Assembly (NCBI RefSeq): GCF_006439395.2
Contig: NZ_CP083950.1
Location: 5,321,001 to 5,385,000 of the forward strand
Length of the DNA: 64,000 nucleotides
Source of the DNA: Mesorhizobium sp. B4-1-4
Lineage (GTDB): Bacteria > Pseudomonadota > Alphaproteobacteria > Rhizobiales > Rhizobiaceae
Direction: 5' to 3'
Numbering within the stretch: position 1 is the first letter of the stretch; each line of letters starts with the position of its first letter. A program made the translations under genes and the position numbers. Positions 8,903-18,294 of the stretch are shown piece by piece. The notes beneath the pieces were generated by a model that saw nothing but the letters and a program-made list of their open reading frames with translations, was not told the DNA's origin and ran no database searches.

Positions 8903-10000
8903 TCAGCCGCCCGCCATGGCCCGCACGCTCTCGCGTTCCACCAGCGGGCATTCCAGCTTGGTGATGGGATAGCGCCCCCGCCCGGGCGGCGAGGGCGCCT
9001 CGAGCTGTTCGATTGCCCATTGGCCCATCGCCATATGCGGCAGGATCGAGGTGGTCAGCGGCGGGAACAGGTGCCGGGCGATTTCCTCGTCGTCGTAGCC
9101 GACCACGGAGATATCCTGCGGGATGTGCAGGCCGGCTTCCTTCAGCGCCTCGTAGCAGCCGATCGCCGTGCGGTCGTTCTGGCAGAAGATGGCGGTCGGG
9201 CGGTCTTTCAGCGCCAGCAGCTTCACCGTCGCGGCATAGCCCGCGCTGGCCGACCAGTCGCCCTCGATCACCAGTTCGGGATCGAACGGGATGTCGGCGG
9301 TGGCGAGCGCGCGCCGATAACCCTTCAGCCGGTCCTGCGCCGCCTGCATCCACGGCTCGCCGGTGATGGTGGCGATGCGGCGGTGGCCGTGGCTGATCAG
9401 GTGCCGGGTCGAACTCTGGCCGCCGGCGATCTCGGAGGGCACCACGGCCGGGAAGGCATAATCCGCCGTGTAGCAGTTGAGCAGGATAACCGGAATGTCG
9501 AGGCTGTAGAGGAAGTCGGGCGCCGTGATCTCGCGGGTGAAGATGGTCATATAGATCAGCGCCGAAATGCCCCGCCGGGTCAGCGCCTGTATGGCGCGCG
9601 GCTCCATCACGGCATCGCCCATGGTCTGCGCCACCAGCAGCACGTTGCCGGCGTTCCACGACGCCTGGCGCGCGCCCTCGATGGCCACCACGGCCTCCGG
9701 GCTGGTGGCGAGCTGGTCGACGGCAAAGCCGATGACCCCATCAAGACCTTCAAAGGCCGCAACCGGCGTCTTCAGCGCGGAGAAGGCCGGCGCGCTGTAG
9801 CCCAGCGCCCTGGCGGCCTCGATCACCCGCTCGCGCGTCTGCCGCGACAGCCGTATCCCTGGCGAATTGTTCAGCACGAAGGAAACGGTCGCTTGCGAGC
9901 AGCCAGCAGCCCTTGCGATGTCGGTCATGGTGACCCGGCCCTTGGGTTTTGCCGGCGCCTTGCGGCGCCTCGCTGTCTCCCGATCCCTCGTTTCGCTCAT
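8903..10000 (-). CDS. LacI-family transcriptional regulator
   Basis: 365 residues. The N-terminal LacI-type helix-turn-helix is at about 24-50 (TMTDIARAAGCSQATVSFVL) with the hinge near 65. The periplasmic-binding-protein-like effector domain runs from about 87 to 345, with GVIGFAVDQLA, ICQNDRTAIGCYEAL-type and DISVVGYDDEEIA motifs. It is divergent from the sugar ABC transporter that begins at 10608 and probably controls it in response to the transported sugar; that is inferred from position. A basic leader of about 20 residues precedes the DNA-binding domain, longer than usual. Confidence 0.9.
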   Translation of the reverse strand: MSETRDRETARRRKAPAKPKGRVTMTDIARAAGCSQATVSFVLNNSPGIRLSRQTRERVIEAARALGYSAPAFSALKTPVAAFEGLDGVIGFAVDQLATSPEAVVAIEGARQASWNAGNVLLVAQTMGDAVMEPRAIQALTRRGISALIYMTIFTREITAPDFLYSLDIPVILLNCYTADYAFPAVVPSEIAGGQSSTRHLISHGHRRIATITGEPWMQAAQDRLKGYRRALATADIPFDPELVIEGDWSASAGYAATVKLLALKDRPTAIFCQNDRTAIGCYEALKEAGLHIPQDISVVGYDDEEIARHLFPPLTTSILPHMAMGQWAIEQLEAPSPPGRGRYPITKLECPLVERESVRAMAGG

Positions 10001-10607
10001 TGCATTCCTGTCCCAATCCCCGGTCCTGTCTAGCGGCAGCCTGCCGGCCCGGCAAGATGGCGCGGTGGCCTCGATTTATAGAAACTGCCCCATGACTTAT
10101 ATCTATTAGCAATCTCGCGGTCCATTGCTCATGCGGCTCCGCACATCAGGAAATGCAAGGGCAAAGCGGCATTAAGCGCCGCGCGACCAAAGTCTTGGCT
10201 AGCCGGCGCGTCGACTGCGGGACCGCAGTGGCAGGGTCAGGTTGAGGTTCAGAACTAATACTGTTTACTAATACAAAAATGCGCTGTAACGTCAATCCGT
10301 CGCATCCGGCCCATCGGTTCCGGGGGGCGGCGGAAAGCGAGCGTGGCTGGCCCGATGGCGAGCGGACTTGGGCTCCGCGAGCTTTGTCTCGGACATATGA
10401 TATGTCAGACAAATCGGACTATTTACGAACGAAGGATGAGTCTCTAAAGTCCCTGGCCGTGGCTGGAACGACGCCATTCTTTCAGTGCCGGGAACCCCTG
10501 AGGAGGAGGGGCATCCAAGCCGCAAAAGGCAAATTCAGGTGAGCAAGGCAAATTCTCAGTGAGCAAGACCGGTCGGCCGATGGCTGGACCAAAACGGGAG
10601 GTTGAAC
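10001..10607. other. Long regulatory region between LacI regulator and ABC operon
   Basis: About 600 bases without a convincing gene. It holds an 8-base direct repeat ACTAATAC at 10254 and 10267, a near-perfect palindrome at 10392-10406 (listed separately), and a tandem imperfect duplication of about 20 bases (AGGCAAATTC...GTGAGCA) at about 10526-10564 just before the ribosome site. Short frames here lack ribosome sites. Confidence 0.5.
10392..10406. promoter_or_regulatory. Palindromic operator candidate
   Basis: GACATA-TGA-TATGTC is a perfect 6-base inverted repeat with a 3-base centre, lying about 200 bases before the ABC transporter gene and within the region shared with the divergent LacI-type regulator. 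It is a candidate binding site, though classic LacI-family operators have an even, CG-centred symmetry. Confidence 0.4.
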
Positions 10608-11570
10608 ATGAAGTCTTTGATACGCAATGCATCCGTGGCCGCCGCGGCTCTTGCCGTCGGCCTGGCGGCGACCGCCATCGCGCGCGCCGACGACAAGCCG
10701 ACGCTGGCCTTCGTCGTCAACGGCGCGTCCGATTTCTGGAAAGCCGCCGAAGCCGGCGTCAAGAAAGCGCAGGGCGAACTGCCCGACTACACGCTTGAGC
10801 TCAAATATCCGGAACAATCCTCGGTCGCCATCCAGCAGCGGCTGATGGACGATCTGGTGACGGCCGGCGTCAAGGGCATCATGGTCTCGGCCGTCGATCC
10901 CAAGACCTCGACCGATGGCCTGAACAAGATCGCCTCGCAAACCGCGTTGTTCACCACCGACAGCGACGCCCCGCAGACCAAGCGTGTCGCCTATATCGGT
11001 TCCTCCAATGTCGATGCCGGCAAGCAGGCGGCCGAAATCGCCAAGAAGGCGATGCCCAACGGCGGCAAATGTCTGGGCTTCGTCGGCCTTCTCGGCGCCG
11101 ACAACGCCAAGGAGCGCATCCAGGGCATGAAGGATGGTCTTGCCGGTACCAAAATCGAGCTCGTCGACGTGCGCGGCGACGACATCGACCAGGCCCGCGC
11201 CAAGAAGAATGTCGAGGACGCGCTGGTCGCCAGCCCCGACGTCACCTGCATGGTCGGCTTCTATTCCTACAACACGCCGCGCATCTATGAAGCGCTGCGC
11301 GACGCCGGCAAGCTCGGCTCGATCACCGTCGTCGGCTTCGACGACGATCCGATCACGCTGGGCGGCGTCAAGGAAGGCACCATTGCCGCCACCGTCGTGC
11401 AGCAGCCCTTCGAATGGGCCTATCAGGGCATGAAGCTGATGGCAGCCTACCTCAAGGGCGACAAGTCGGGCATCCCGGCCGGCAATCTGATCATCATCCC
11501 GACCAAGATCATCGGCAAGGATGATGTCGACGCATATGCCGCCAACCTGAAGGCGATGGCTGGAAAATAA
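10608..11570 (+). CDS. Sugar ABC transporter substrate-binding protein (CUT2/ribose type)
   Basis: 320-residue periplasmic binding protein. A signal peptide of about 28 residues ends near AIARA-DDKP. The mature part has the two-lobe type I fold of ribose/xylose-binding proteins: TLAFVVNGASDFWKA at the start, GIMVSAVDP near residue 90, and TVVGFDDDPITLGG near 245. It is first in an operon with ATPase and permease. The sugar cannot be told from sequence; a pentose, hexose or polyol is likely. ATG 10608 follows GGGAGG; a TTG two codons earlier is less likely. Confidence 0.9.
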   Translation: MKSLIRNASVAAAALAVGLAATAIARADDKPTLAFVVNGASDFWKAAEAGVKKAQGELPDYTLELKYPEQSSVAIQQRLMDDLVTAGVKGIMVSAVDPKTSTDGLNKIASQTALFTTDSDAPQTKRVAYIGSSNVDAGKQAAEIAKKAMPNGGKCLGFVGLLGADNAKERIQGMKDGLAGTKIELVDVRGDDIDQARAKKNVEDALVASPDVTCMVGFYSYNTPRIYEALRDAGKLGSITVVGFDDDPITLGGVKEGTIAATVVQQPFEWAYQGMKLMAAYLKGDKSGIPAGNLIIIPTKIIGKDDVDAYAANLKAMAGK

Positions 11571-11664
11571 GGCCACAGGCAGTTCAGCCGGCTCAAGCTA
11601 GCCTTGAGCCGGCTGCTCGCATTGACGAACACCGCGAGGATCGTCAGTCTGAAGATGGACCAAA

Positions 11665-13230
11665 ATGGCCCACCGGCTGCTGTCAGGCATGATGAATTAT
11701 TCCGACACATCCATCTCGGCAATCACCCCGTTCCTCAGCCTCGAGAACGTGCGCAAGACCTATCCGGGCGTCGTCGCGCTCGATGGCTTTTCGATGGAGG
11801 TGAGGCCTGGCGAGGTCATCGGCCTCGTCGGCGAGAACGGCGCCGGCAAGTCGACCCTGATGAAGATCCTCGGCGGCGTCACCACGCCGGACACCGGCAC
11901 CATCACCGTCGACGGCACCGCCCACAAGGGCCTGAGCGTCGAAGGCAGCCTTGGCTCGGGCATTGCCTTCGTCCACCAGGAGCTCAACCTGTTCGAGAAC
12001 CTCGACGTCGCCGCCAACATCTTCTTCGGCCGCGAGCCGCTGCGCGCCGGGCCGCTCAGGCTCGTCGACCGCGCCAGGCTGCGCGAGATGGTGGCGCCGT
12101 TGCTCAAGCGCGTCGGCGCCAATTTCTCCGCCGACACGCAGGTCGCCGACCTGTCGCTCGCCCAGCAGCAGATGGTCGAGATCGCCAAGGCGCTGTCGAT
12201 CAAGGCAAGGCTGGTCATCCTCGACGAGCCGACCTCGAGCCTGCCGATCGCCGAGACCGACAAGCTGCTCGACGTCATCAAGGGGCTGAAGGCCGACGGC
12301 ATCAGCGTCATCTTCATTTCGCACCGCCTGCACGAGGTCGAGCGTGTCGCCGATCGCGTCGTCGTGCTGCGCGACGGCATGCTGGCCGGCACGCTGGGCA
12401 AGCGCGATATAAACCATGACCAGATGGTCAAGCTGATGATCGGCCGCATGCTGAAGGAGCGCGAGAAGGCTTCCGAGGCCGCGCGTGCGCCGGGCGCCGT
12501 CGCCCTGTCGGCCAAGGCCGTCCGCACCCCCACCTATCCCGGCCGGCCGGTCGACCTCGACGTCAGGCGCGGCGAAATCCTCGGCCTTGCCGGCCTTGTC
12601 GGCTCCGGCCGCACCGAACTGGCACGCGTGTTCTTCGGCATCGACGGCTGCCTCGGCGGCACGCTCGAACTCAACGGCACGCCGCTTGTCCTGCGCTCGG
12701 CCGCCGACGCCGTCGCGCATGGCATCTTCCTGGTGCCGGAAGACCGCAAGCTCACCGGCATCCTGCTCGATTTGTCGATCGCGCAGAATATTTCGCTGCC
12801 CAATCTGCCGGCCCATGCGAAGCGATCGCTCGTGTCCGCAGGCGCCGAAACGGCAACCGCCGAAAAGCAGAAGAAGAATCTCGGCATCAAGGCGCCCTCG
12901 GTGCAGACCCGCACCGGCACGCTGTCGGGCGGCAACCAGCAGAAGGTCGTCCTCGGCAAATGGCTGGCTATGAACCCGAAGGTGATGATCCTCGACGAGC
13001 CGACGCGTGGTATCGACATCGGCGCCAAGGCGGAGATTTACGGGCTGATGCGCGCGCTCGCCGATGCCGGGGTCGCCGTGCTGATGATCTCCAGCGACAT
13101 GGAAGAGGTGATCGGCGTGTCCGACCGCATCGCCGTCATGCATGAGGGCCAGATCTCGGGCATTCTCGACAAGGACCGGTTCAGCCAGGAAAACGTGCTG
13201 CTGCTGGCGGTGGGCAAGCAGCCGAAATAG
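11665..13230 (+). CDS. Sugar ABC transporter ATP-binding protein, two-domain (RbsA-like)
   Basis: 521 residues with two nucleotide-binding domains, the normal form in the CUT2 family. Domain 1: Walker A GENGAGKST, degenerate signature LSLAQQQMVE, Walker B LVILDEPTSSL. Domain 2: altered P-loop GLVGSGRTE, intact signature LSGGNQQK and Walker B VMILDEPTRGID. As in RbsA, hydrolysis probably depends on one good composite site. It energises import through the permease encoded next. The start is uncertain: ATG 11665 or the ATG pair eight codons on. Confidence 0.92.
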   Translation: MAHRLLSGMMNYSDTSISAITPFLSLENVRKTYPGVVALDGFSMEVRPGEVIGLVGENGAGKSTLMKILGGVTTPDTGTITVDGTAHKGLSVEGSLGSGIAFVHQELNLFENLDVAANIFFGREPLRAGPLRLVDRARLREMVAPLLKRVGANFSADTQVADLSLAQQQMVEIAKALSIKARLVILDEPTSSLPIAETDKLLDVIKGLKADGISVIFISHRLHEVERVADRVVVLRDGMLAGTLGKRDINHDQMVKLMIGRMLKEREKASEAARAPGAVALSAKAVRTPTYPGRPVDLDVRRGEILGLAGLVGSGRTELARVFFGIDGCLGGTLELNGTPLVLRSAADAVAHGIFLVPEDRKLTGILLDLSIAQNISLPNLPAHAKRSLVSAGAETATAEKQKKNLGIKAPSVQTRTGTLSGGNQQKVVLGKWLAMNPKVMILDEPTRGIDIGAKAEIYGLMRALADAGVAVLMISSDMEEVIGVSDRIAVMHEGQISGILDKDRFSQENVLLLAVGKQPK

Positions 13231-13288
13231 TTTTTGCCTCGGGGTCGCGGAAGCGCGAGCTGCTCGGGCAAGCATTGGGGAGAAGACG

Positions 13289-14284
13289 ATGAGCAAGAAA
13301 GATCTCGGCCTGCTGATCCTGATCCTGGTGGTCGGGGCCATCGTTGCCATCATCAACCCGCGCTTCCTGTTGCCGATCAACCTTGCCAACACCTCGAACC
13401 TGATCGGCCTGTTCGGCATCCTTTCCATCGGCCAGGCCTTTGTCATCATCACCGGCGGCATCGAGCTGTCGGTCGGTTCGCTGGTGGCGTTGCTGGGCAC
13501 GCTGTTCATCGACTTCATCGCCGTGCGCGAACTCGACTGGCCGCTGGCCTTCGTGCTGATCATCGCATTGGGGGCCATTATCGGCCTGGTGCATGGCTGG
13601 CTGATCACGCGGCTCAAGCTGCAGCCCTTCGTCGTCACGCTGTGCGGCCTGTTGATCTATCGCGGCGTCGCCCGCTTCTACACCGCCGACGGCACCGCCG
13701 GCTTCGCCTTCGGCCAGAACTTTCCGGAGCTCGAATTCCTCACTGCCGGCCGCTCCTGGGGCGTGCCGAACTCCTTCTTCGCCTTGATCGTCATCGCCAT
13801 CGTCATGTGGGTGGTGCTGCACCGCTCGGTGTTCGGCCGTTACCTCTACGCCATCGGCAAGAACGAGGAGGCGGCGAAATATTCGGGCATCCGCACCGGG
13901 CGCATCGTCATGGCGGCCTATGTCATCTGCGGCGTGCTGACGGCGCTGTCGGCGATCTATTTCGCCATGTACACGCGCTCGATCTCGCCGGCCAGCCACG
14001 GCCAGTTCTACGAGCTTTACGCCATCGCCGCGGCGGTGCTTGGCGGCTTCTCGTTGCGTGGCGGCGAGGGCTCGCTGATCGGCGTCCTCCTCGGCACCGT
14101 GCTGCTGCAGGAGTTGCAGAACCTCGTCAACCTGCTCGGCATTCCGTCCTCCCTCAACTTCGCGGTGATGGGTGGCGTTATCCTCATCGGCGTGCTCGTC
14201 GACCAGCAATGGGGCGTGTTCCGGGCCCGGCGGCGCATGATCGACGCCAGCCGCAAGACCATGGCTGGCGCGGCCGCTGAGTAA
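13289..14284 (+). CDS. Sugar ABC transporter permease (RbsC-like)
   Basis: 331 residues, about eight to ten membrane helices. It carries the CUT2 permease hallmarks: QAFVIITGGIELSVGS near residue 52, GLLIYRGVARF near 120 and the cytoplasmic coupling region YAIGKNEEAAKYSGI near 200, followed by LGGFSLRGGEGS. It forms the channel with the upstream ATPase. ATG 13289 follows GGGGAGA. Last gene of the three-gene operon; the next genes are on the other strand. Confidence 0.92.
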   Translation: MSKKDLGLLILILVVGAIVAIINPRFLLPINLANTSNLIGLFGILSIGQAFVIITGGIELSVGSLVALLGTLFIDFIAVRELDWPLAFVLIIALGAIIGLVHGWLITRLKLQPFVVTLCGLLIYRGVARFYTADGTAGFAFGQNFPELEFLTAGRSWGVPNSFFALIVIAIVMWVVLHRSVFGRYLYAIGKNEEAAKYSGIRTGRIVMAAYVICGVLTALSAIYFAMYTRSISPASHGQFYELYAIAAAVLGGFSLRGGEGSLIGVLLGTVLLQELQNLVNLLGIPSSLNFAVMGGVILIGVLVDQQWGVFRARRRMIDASRKTMAGAAAE

Positions 14285-14364
14285 CATCCCTGCCACTCTG
14301 CGCCGCGCTTGCCCGCACCTTGCGCGGCTGAGCCCGTCAGGCTTCAGCCGCGTGCCTGTCGGAG

Positions 14365-14580
14365 TTACCGGTTGGTCGCGCTTGCGGCGCGGCGAACGCT
14401 TTGCAACAGGATGGCGAGACAGCCGACCAGCAGCAACGCGCCGCCGAGCAACGGCGGCAGTGCCAGCAGCTTCACCGCCGCAAGCACGGCGGCCACCAGC
14501 ACCAGCGCCAGCAGCGCCAGATTGCCGTCATCGACGAACATGCCGAAGAATTCCTTGGCGATAAGACGAATGACGTTCAT
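14365..14580 (-). CDS. Small two-helix membrane protein
   Basis: 71 residues with two hydrophobic helices (LALLALVLVAAVLAAVKLLA and LLGGALLLVGCLAILLQ). Its ATG overlaps the stop of the upstream gene in an ATGA arrangement, so it is translationally coupled to the COG4280-type protein and probably works with it. No recognised family. Confidence 0.7.
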   Translation of the reverse strand: MNVIRLIAKEFFGMFVDDGNLALLALVLVAAVLAAVKLLALPPLLGGALLLVGCLAILLQSVRRAASATNR

Positions 14581-15332
14581 CGGACGAGCCCTCCAGCGGC
14601 TGCGGGGTGGGTACTGCGCAACCAGCGCACCATGGCAAAAGAAGCCAGCGCGACGACGGCGAAGATGGCGAGCAGGGCGAGATCGGCGCCTGGCCAGTCG
14701 GCGCCGATGCCTTCGCCGGTCCAGAAGATGCCGAAGCTGGTCAGCATCAGACCGACCACGAATTTGAGCGCATTCTCCGGAACGCGCGCCAGCGGCCGGT
14801 GGACGGCAAGGCCGACAAGCATTACCAGGATGAAGGCCGCCAGCGCACCCAGGCTGGCGTAGAGCGTCTGCCCGTGCGCGGCGCCGACGGCGATGACGAT
14901 GAACACCACTTCGACGCCTTCGAGCAGCACCGCCTTGAACGACGCCAGCCCGGCGAGGTAGTCGGCGCGGCGGTCATTGGCCTGCCGGTTCAGGGCGGCG
15001 GTTTCCTTGGCGAAGGCCGCTTCCTCGTCATGCAGGGCGATGACGCCGACGCTGCGCAGGATGGCCTTTCGCAGCCAACGCATGCCGAACAGGATCAGCA
15101 GCACCCCGACAACGAATTGCAGCGTGGTGATCGGCACCAGCGCCAGCAGCGGGCCGAACGCCAGCACCAGGGCCGCCAACACCGCCAGTGCCAGGGCGGC
15201 ACCCGTCAGTGCCGGGCGCCAACTGCGTGTCACCCCGACCGCGAGCACGATGGTGAAGGCTTCGACGACCTCGACCAAGGAGGCGAGAAATGCCGCCGTG
15301 ACCGTCGAGAGAATGGGTGTCAGTGTCTGCAT
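14577..15332 (-). CDS. COG4280-type integral membrane protein with internal repeat
   Basis: 251 residues, about seven membrane helices. Two halves each carry a similar acidic helix: LASLVEVVEAFTIVLAVG near residue 17 and AVLLEGVEVVFIVIAVG near 140. Paired Glu motifs in repeated helices recall metal/cation transporters of the GDT1/TMEM165 and LysE-like folds, so ion transport is a reasonable guess, not shown. A charged loop lies between the halves at about 95-130. Confidence 0.68.
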   Translation of the reverse strand: MQTLTPILSTVTAAFLASLVEVVEAFTIVLAVGVTRSWRPALTGAALALAVLAALVLAFGPLLALVPITTLQFVVGVLLILFGMRWLRKAILRSVGVIALHDEEAAFAKETAALNRQANDRRADYLAGLASFKAVLLEGVEVVFIVIAVGAAHGQTLYASLGALAAFILVMLVGLAVHRPLARVPENALKFVVGLMLTSFGIFWTGEGIGADWPGADLALLAIFAVVALASFAMVRWLRSTHPAAAGGLVR

Positions 15333-15408
15333 GAAGGCGCCCTGTGTCTTCGTTTGATCATGAACTTTTGAAAGGCCGTTTCCACATTCGGCGTCGTGGT
15401 TAGCATCA

Positions 15409-16452
15409 CTATGCGGTCAGCACCACACAACGCTCCGGCGGCAGCGAAAAAGCAAGCGAAGCGCCAACCGGCGGCGCTTCGGGCCAATCGAGCCGCACGC
15501 GGTGGGGGCCGAGGTCGACCGCCAGCCGCCAGCATCGGCCCTGGAAGGCGCTCGACAGAACCTTGCCCTGCAGACGGTTGTCCGGATAGGCGTCGGCCGG
15601 GCGTGCGTCTTCGGGACGGATGACGAGCATGCCGACGCCAGGGCGTGCGCCCGGCGTGCGCACGGTTTCGGCGTCGCTCTCGGCGATCTTGAAGCGTTCG
15701 TCACGGACCTGTCCGCGAACGATCGAAAAGCCGCCGATGAAGCTGGCCACGAAGGAATCGGCGGGTGCCTCGTAGATCGCACGTGGTGTGTCGAACTGGA
15801 CGATCTCGCCTGCCCGCATGATGGCGATACGGTCGGAGACCGCCATCGCCTCTGCCTGGTCATGCGTCACATAGACGACGGTGATGGCCTCGCGGCGCAC
15901 CAGTTCCATCATCTCGATGCGCATATCCTCGCGCAGCGCCGCGTCGAGATTGCTCAGCGGCTCGTCGAAAAGCATCAGCGCCGGACGCGCCGCAAGGCAA
16001 CGCGCGATGGCGACACGCTGCTGCTGGCCGCCGGACAATTCGGTCGGATAACGATCCCTGTAGGGAGCAAGGCGGGTGACATCGAGCGCGTGGGCGAGCC
16101 GCTGGGCGATGTCGCCATCCGAAAGCCACTGTGAGCGCAGCCCGAAGGACAGATTGTTGGCGACCGTCATGTGCGGCCACAGCGCGTAGTCCTGGAAGAC
16201 CATGCCGATCCGCCGCTTTTCAGCCGGTATCACCGAATTCTCGCTCCACACGACACGCCCGTCCAGCGTGATCGATCCTCTTTCGGGCTCGACCAGCCCG
16301 GCGATTATGCGCAGGAGCGTGGTCTTGCCGGAGCCGCTGGCGCCAAGAAGCGACACCACTTCGCCGGCATCGATCTTGAGATTGAGGTCGCTCAGGACCG
16401 GACGTCCACCGAGCGACTTGCAGATGCCGGCACAATGCAGGGAGGCGGTCAT
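15409..16452 (-). CDS. ABC transporter ATP-binding protein (Fe3+/2-aminoethylphosphonate type)
   Basis: 347 residues. Walker A GASGSGKTT at about 37-45, signature LSGGQQQR, Walker B LMLFDEPLSNLD and switch VTHDQAEAM are all present; a TOBE-like domain follows after residue 240. Its ATG overlaps the stop of the permease gene by four bases. The set SBP-fused permease-ATPase lies next to phnN, phnM and a DUF1045 gene, which fits a phosphonate importer of the AepXVW/PhnSTUV kind; ferric iron import by the related Fbp type is the alternative. Confidence 0.88.
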   Translation of the reverse strand: MTASLHCAGICKSLGGRPVLSDLNLKIDAGEVVSLLGASGSGKTTLLRIIAGLVEPERGSITLDGRVVWSENSVIPAEKRRIGMVFQDYALWPHMTVANNLSFGLRSQWLSDGDIAQRLAHALDVTRLAPYRDRYPTELSGGQQQRVAIARCLAARPALMLFDEPLSNLDAALREDMRIEMMELVRREAITVVYVTHDQAEAMAVSDRIAIMRAGEIVQFDTPRAIYEAPADSFVASFIGGFSIVRGQVRDERFKIAESDAETVRTPGARPGVGMLVIRPEDARPADAYPDNRLQGKVLSSAFQGRCWRLAVDLGPHRVRLDWPEAPPVGASLAFSLPPERCVVLTA

Positions 16453-18278
16453 GACAAGGTTCCCGTTCTCGCGGCTTGACCGCTGCCCACGCCGGTATAG
16501 CCCACACTTCGACGCGGTTTGACGAACCGCCGAAGCGGGTACCAGACCAGCGCGGCACCGATGCCGGCGGCCGCCATGGCGACCAGCGCGATCGCCGATG
16601 CCAGCCCATCACGATCGTGGCTGAACAGTTTCAGGATGAGCGTCGGCGCCGGCGGCCCGCTCTGCGGAATGAGCATCTGCGAGATCGGCAGCTCGAAAAC
16701 GGTGCGGATGAACGTCAGCAGAAAGGCCGTGACCACGCTCAGCAGCACCAGCGGCAAGGTGATCGCCAGCAATCGCCGGATTGTGCCCACGCCATGCAGG
16801 CGCGCCGCGTCCGTCAGGCTCGGCGCCAACTGGCCGATCGCCGAAAGGATCACCACCAGACAGTAGGGAAGTGCTGCCGCGACATAGCCCATGACCAGCA
16901 GCGAGCCATCGCCATAGTGGGGGAATGGCCAGTCGCGGAAACCCGGCAGGCGATTCCAGACCAGGATGTAACCGAAGCCGAGCACGATGCCCGGTATCGC
17001 CACCGACCCCAGCGACAGGCCGACGACGGCGCTGCGCAGAACCGGGCCCGCACGGTCGAGTTGCGCCGACAGGAGCAGGGCGAGTGAACTGGCGATAAGC
17101 GCCGTCAGCCCGGCGTAGCCGAGGCTGCGCAACAGGCCGTCATTGGCCGCGGTGTTCAGGCTGAGCGCCGCCACCAGATTGGCGCTGGTGAAGTTGCTCC
17201 AGACGAGCCCATGGCCCAGCGTTTGCGTCAGAGCGCGTGCCGCGATCGCGCCGAGCGGCAATGCCAGCGCGAGGAAAGCAATGGCAAGGGCCGCCGCCAT
17301 GGCGAACCAGCGCCACGCGCCGAGATTGTAGAGCCGGGCAGGCCTGGCGCGGCCGGAGATCAGGCGCGGGTCGGCGCGGCGGCGCAGCAGCCTGTCCGCC
17401 ACCACGACGAGCAGCACAAGGCTGAGCAGGATGAGCGCCTGGGCGCCGGCGGCGGGAAAGTCGACGGGATAGTCGCTGGCGGCGGCGTAGATGCCGTAGG
17501 TCAGCACGCCGAAATTCGACATTCTGGCGATGGTCGAGGCCAGGCCGAAATCGGACAGCACCTCGGCGAAGGTGGCGATGAAGCTCAAGACGATGGCCGG
17601 CGCCAGCAGGGGACCGTTGATACGCAGCCAGATCCTGAGCGGCGTGGCACCGGAGAGCCGTGCGGCATCCTCCAGTTCGCTGCCCAGGCCGGCGAGCGCG
17701 CTGCCGATGATGAAGGCGGCCAGCGGAAACAGACTGAGCGTGTGGACAAACACCAGGCCGGCCAGGCCAAAGAACGCCGAGCCCAGCGCGGCAGGCAGCA
17801 GCCCGAACTGAGCCAGGTAACCGCCGGAGGACATCAGCAGCACCCAGGCGAGCGCTTTCAGATAGGACGGCGTCAGGAAAACCAGCCACGGCACGATTGA
17901 AATCGCTGTCCGCCCCGGAATGTCGCAGCGCTGGACCAGGACCGCGAAGGCGCCACCCAGCGCCGTCGTTGTGCAGGCGACGAGCATGCCGAGTTCAAGC
18001 GAGTGCAGGACCGAGCCCGCGACATAGGGCGAGTTGAAGACACGGGCCAGCGGCTCGAAACTCAGGCCGCTGCTGGCATCTTGCGCGGCAAACAAGCCGG
18101 GCATGACCGCCTGAACCAGCACCAGGGCAAGCGGCAATCCGATCAGCAGGCCAAAGACGGCGTAGACGGCAAATGGCCCGCCATAGCGCGCGAGCGCCGA
18201 CAGGCGGCCCAGCGGTGGTTTGCTGGCGCCGGCGCCGCGGGCAAAAGCCGCGGCGCCGGAATGCTGAACGATTGTCAT
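16449..18278 (-). CDS. ABC transporter permease, two fused domains
   Basis: 609 residues, two consecutive permease halves with about twelve helices. Each half has an EAA-type loop for the ATPase: EDAARLSGATPLRIWLRI near 235 and TDAARLHGVGTIRRLLAI near 515. Fusion of both halves is usual for ferric-type and aminoethylphosphonate transporters. I start at ATG 18278 (MTIVQHSGA), just after the SBP stop at 18295; the frame stays open far upstream inside the SBP gene but that part is an overlap artefact. Confidence 0.9.
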   Translation of the reverse strand: MTIVQHSGAAAFARGAGASKPPLGRLSALARYGGPFAVYAVFGLLIGLPLALVLVQAVMPGLFAAQDASSGLSFEPLARVFNSPYVAGSVLHSLELGMLVACTTTALGGAFAVLVQRCDIPGRTAISIVPWLVFLTPSYLKALAWVLLMSSGGYLAQFGLLPAALGSAFFGLAGLVFVHTLSLFPLAAFIIGSALAGLGSELEDAARLSGATPLRIWLRINGPLLAPAIVLSFIATFAEVLSDFGLASTIARMSNFGVLTYGIYAAASDYPVDFPAAGAQALILLSLVLLVVVADRLLRRRADPRLISGRARPARLYNLGAWRWFAMAAALAIAFLALALPLGAIAARALTQTLGHGLVWSNFTSANLVAALSLNTAANDGLLRSLGYAGLTALIASSLALLLSAQLDRAGPVLRSAVVGLSLGSVAIPGIVLGFGYILVWNRLPGFRDWPFPHYGDGSLLVMGYVAAALPYCLVVILSAIGQLAPSLTDAARLHGVGTIRRLLAITLPLVLLSVVTAFLLTFIRTVFELPISQMLIPQSGPPAPTLILKLFSHDRDGLASAIALVAMAAAGIGAALVWYPLRRFVKPRRSVGYTGVGSGQAARTGTLS

Positions 18279-18294
18279 TTCCCGAACAGCCGGG

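Noticed and set aside
10279..10542. Possible small gene upstream of the sugar ABC operon
   Set aside because: Neither its ATG nor the internal ATG near 10401 has a ribosome site, and the latter overlaps the palindrome.
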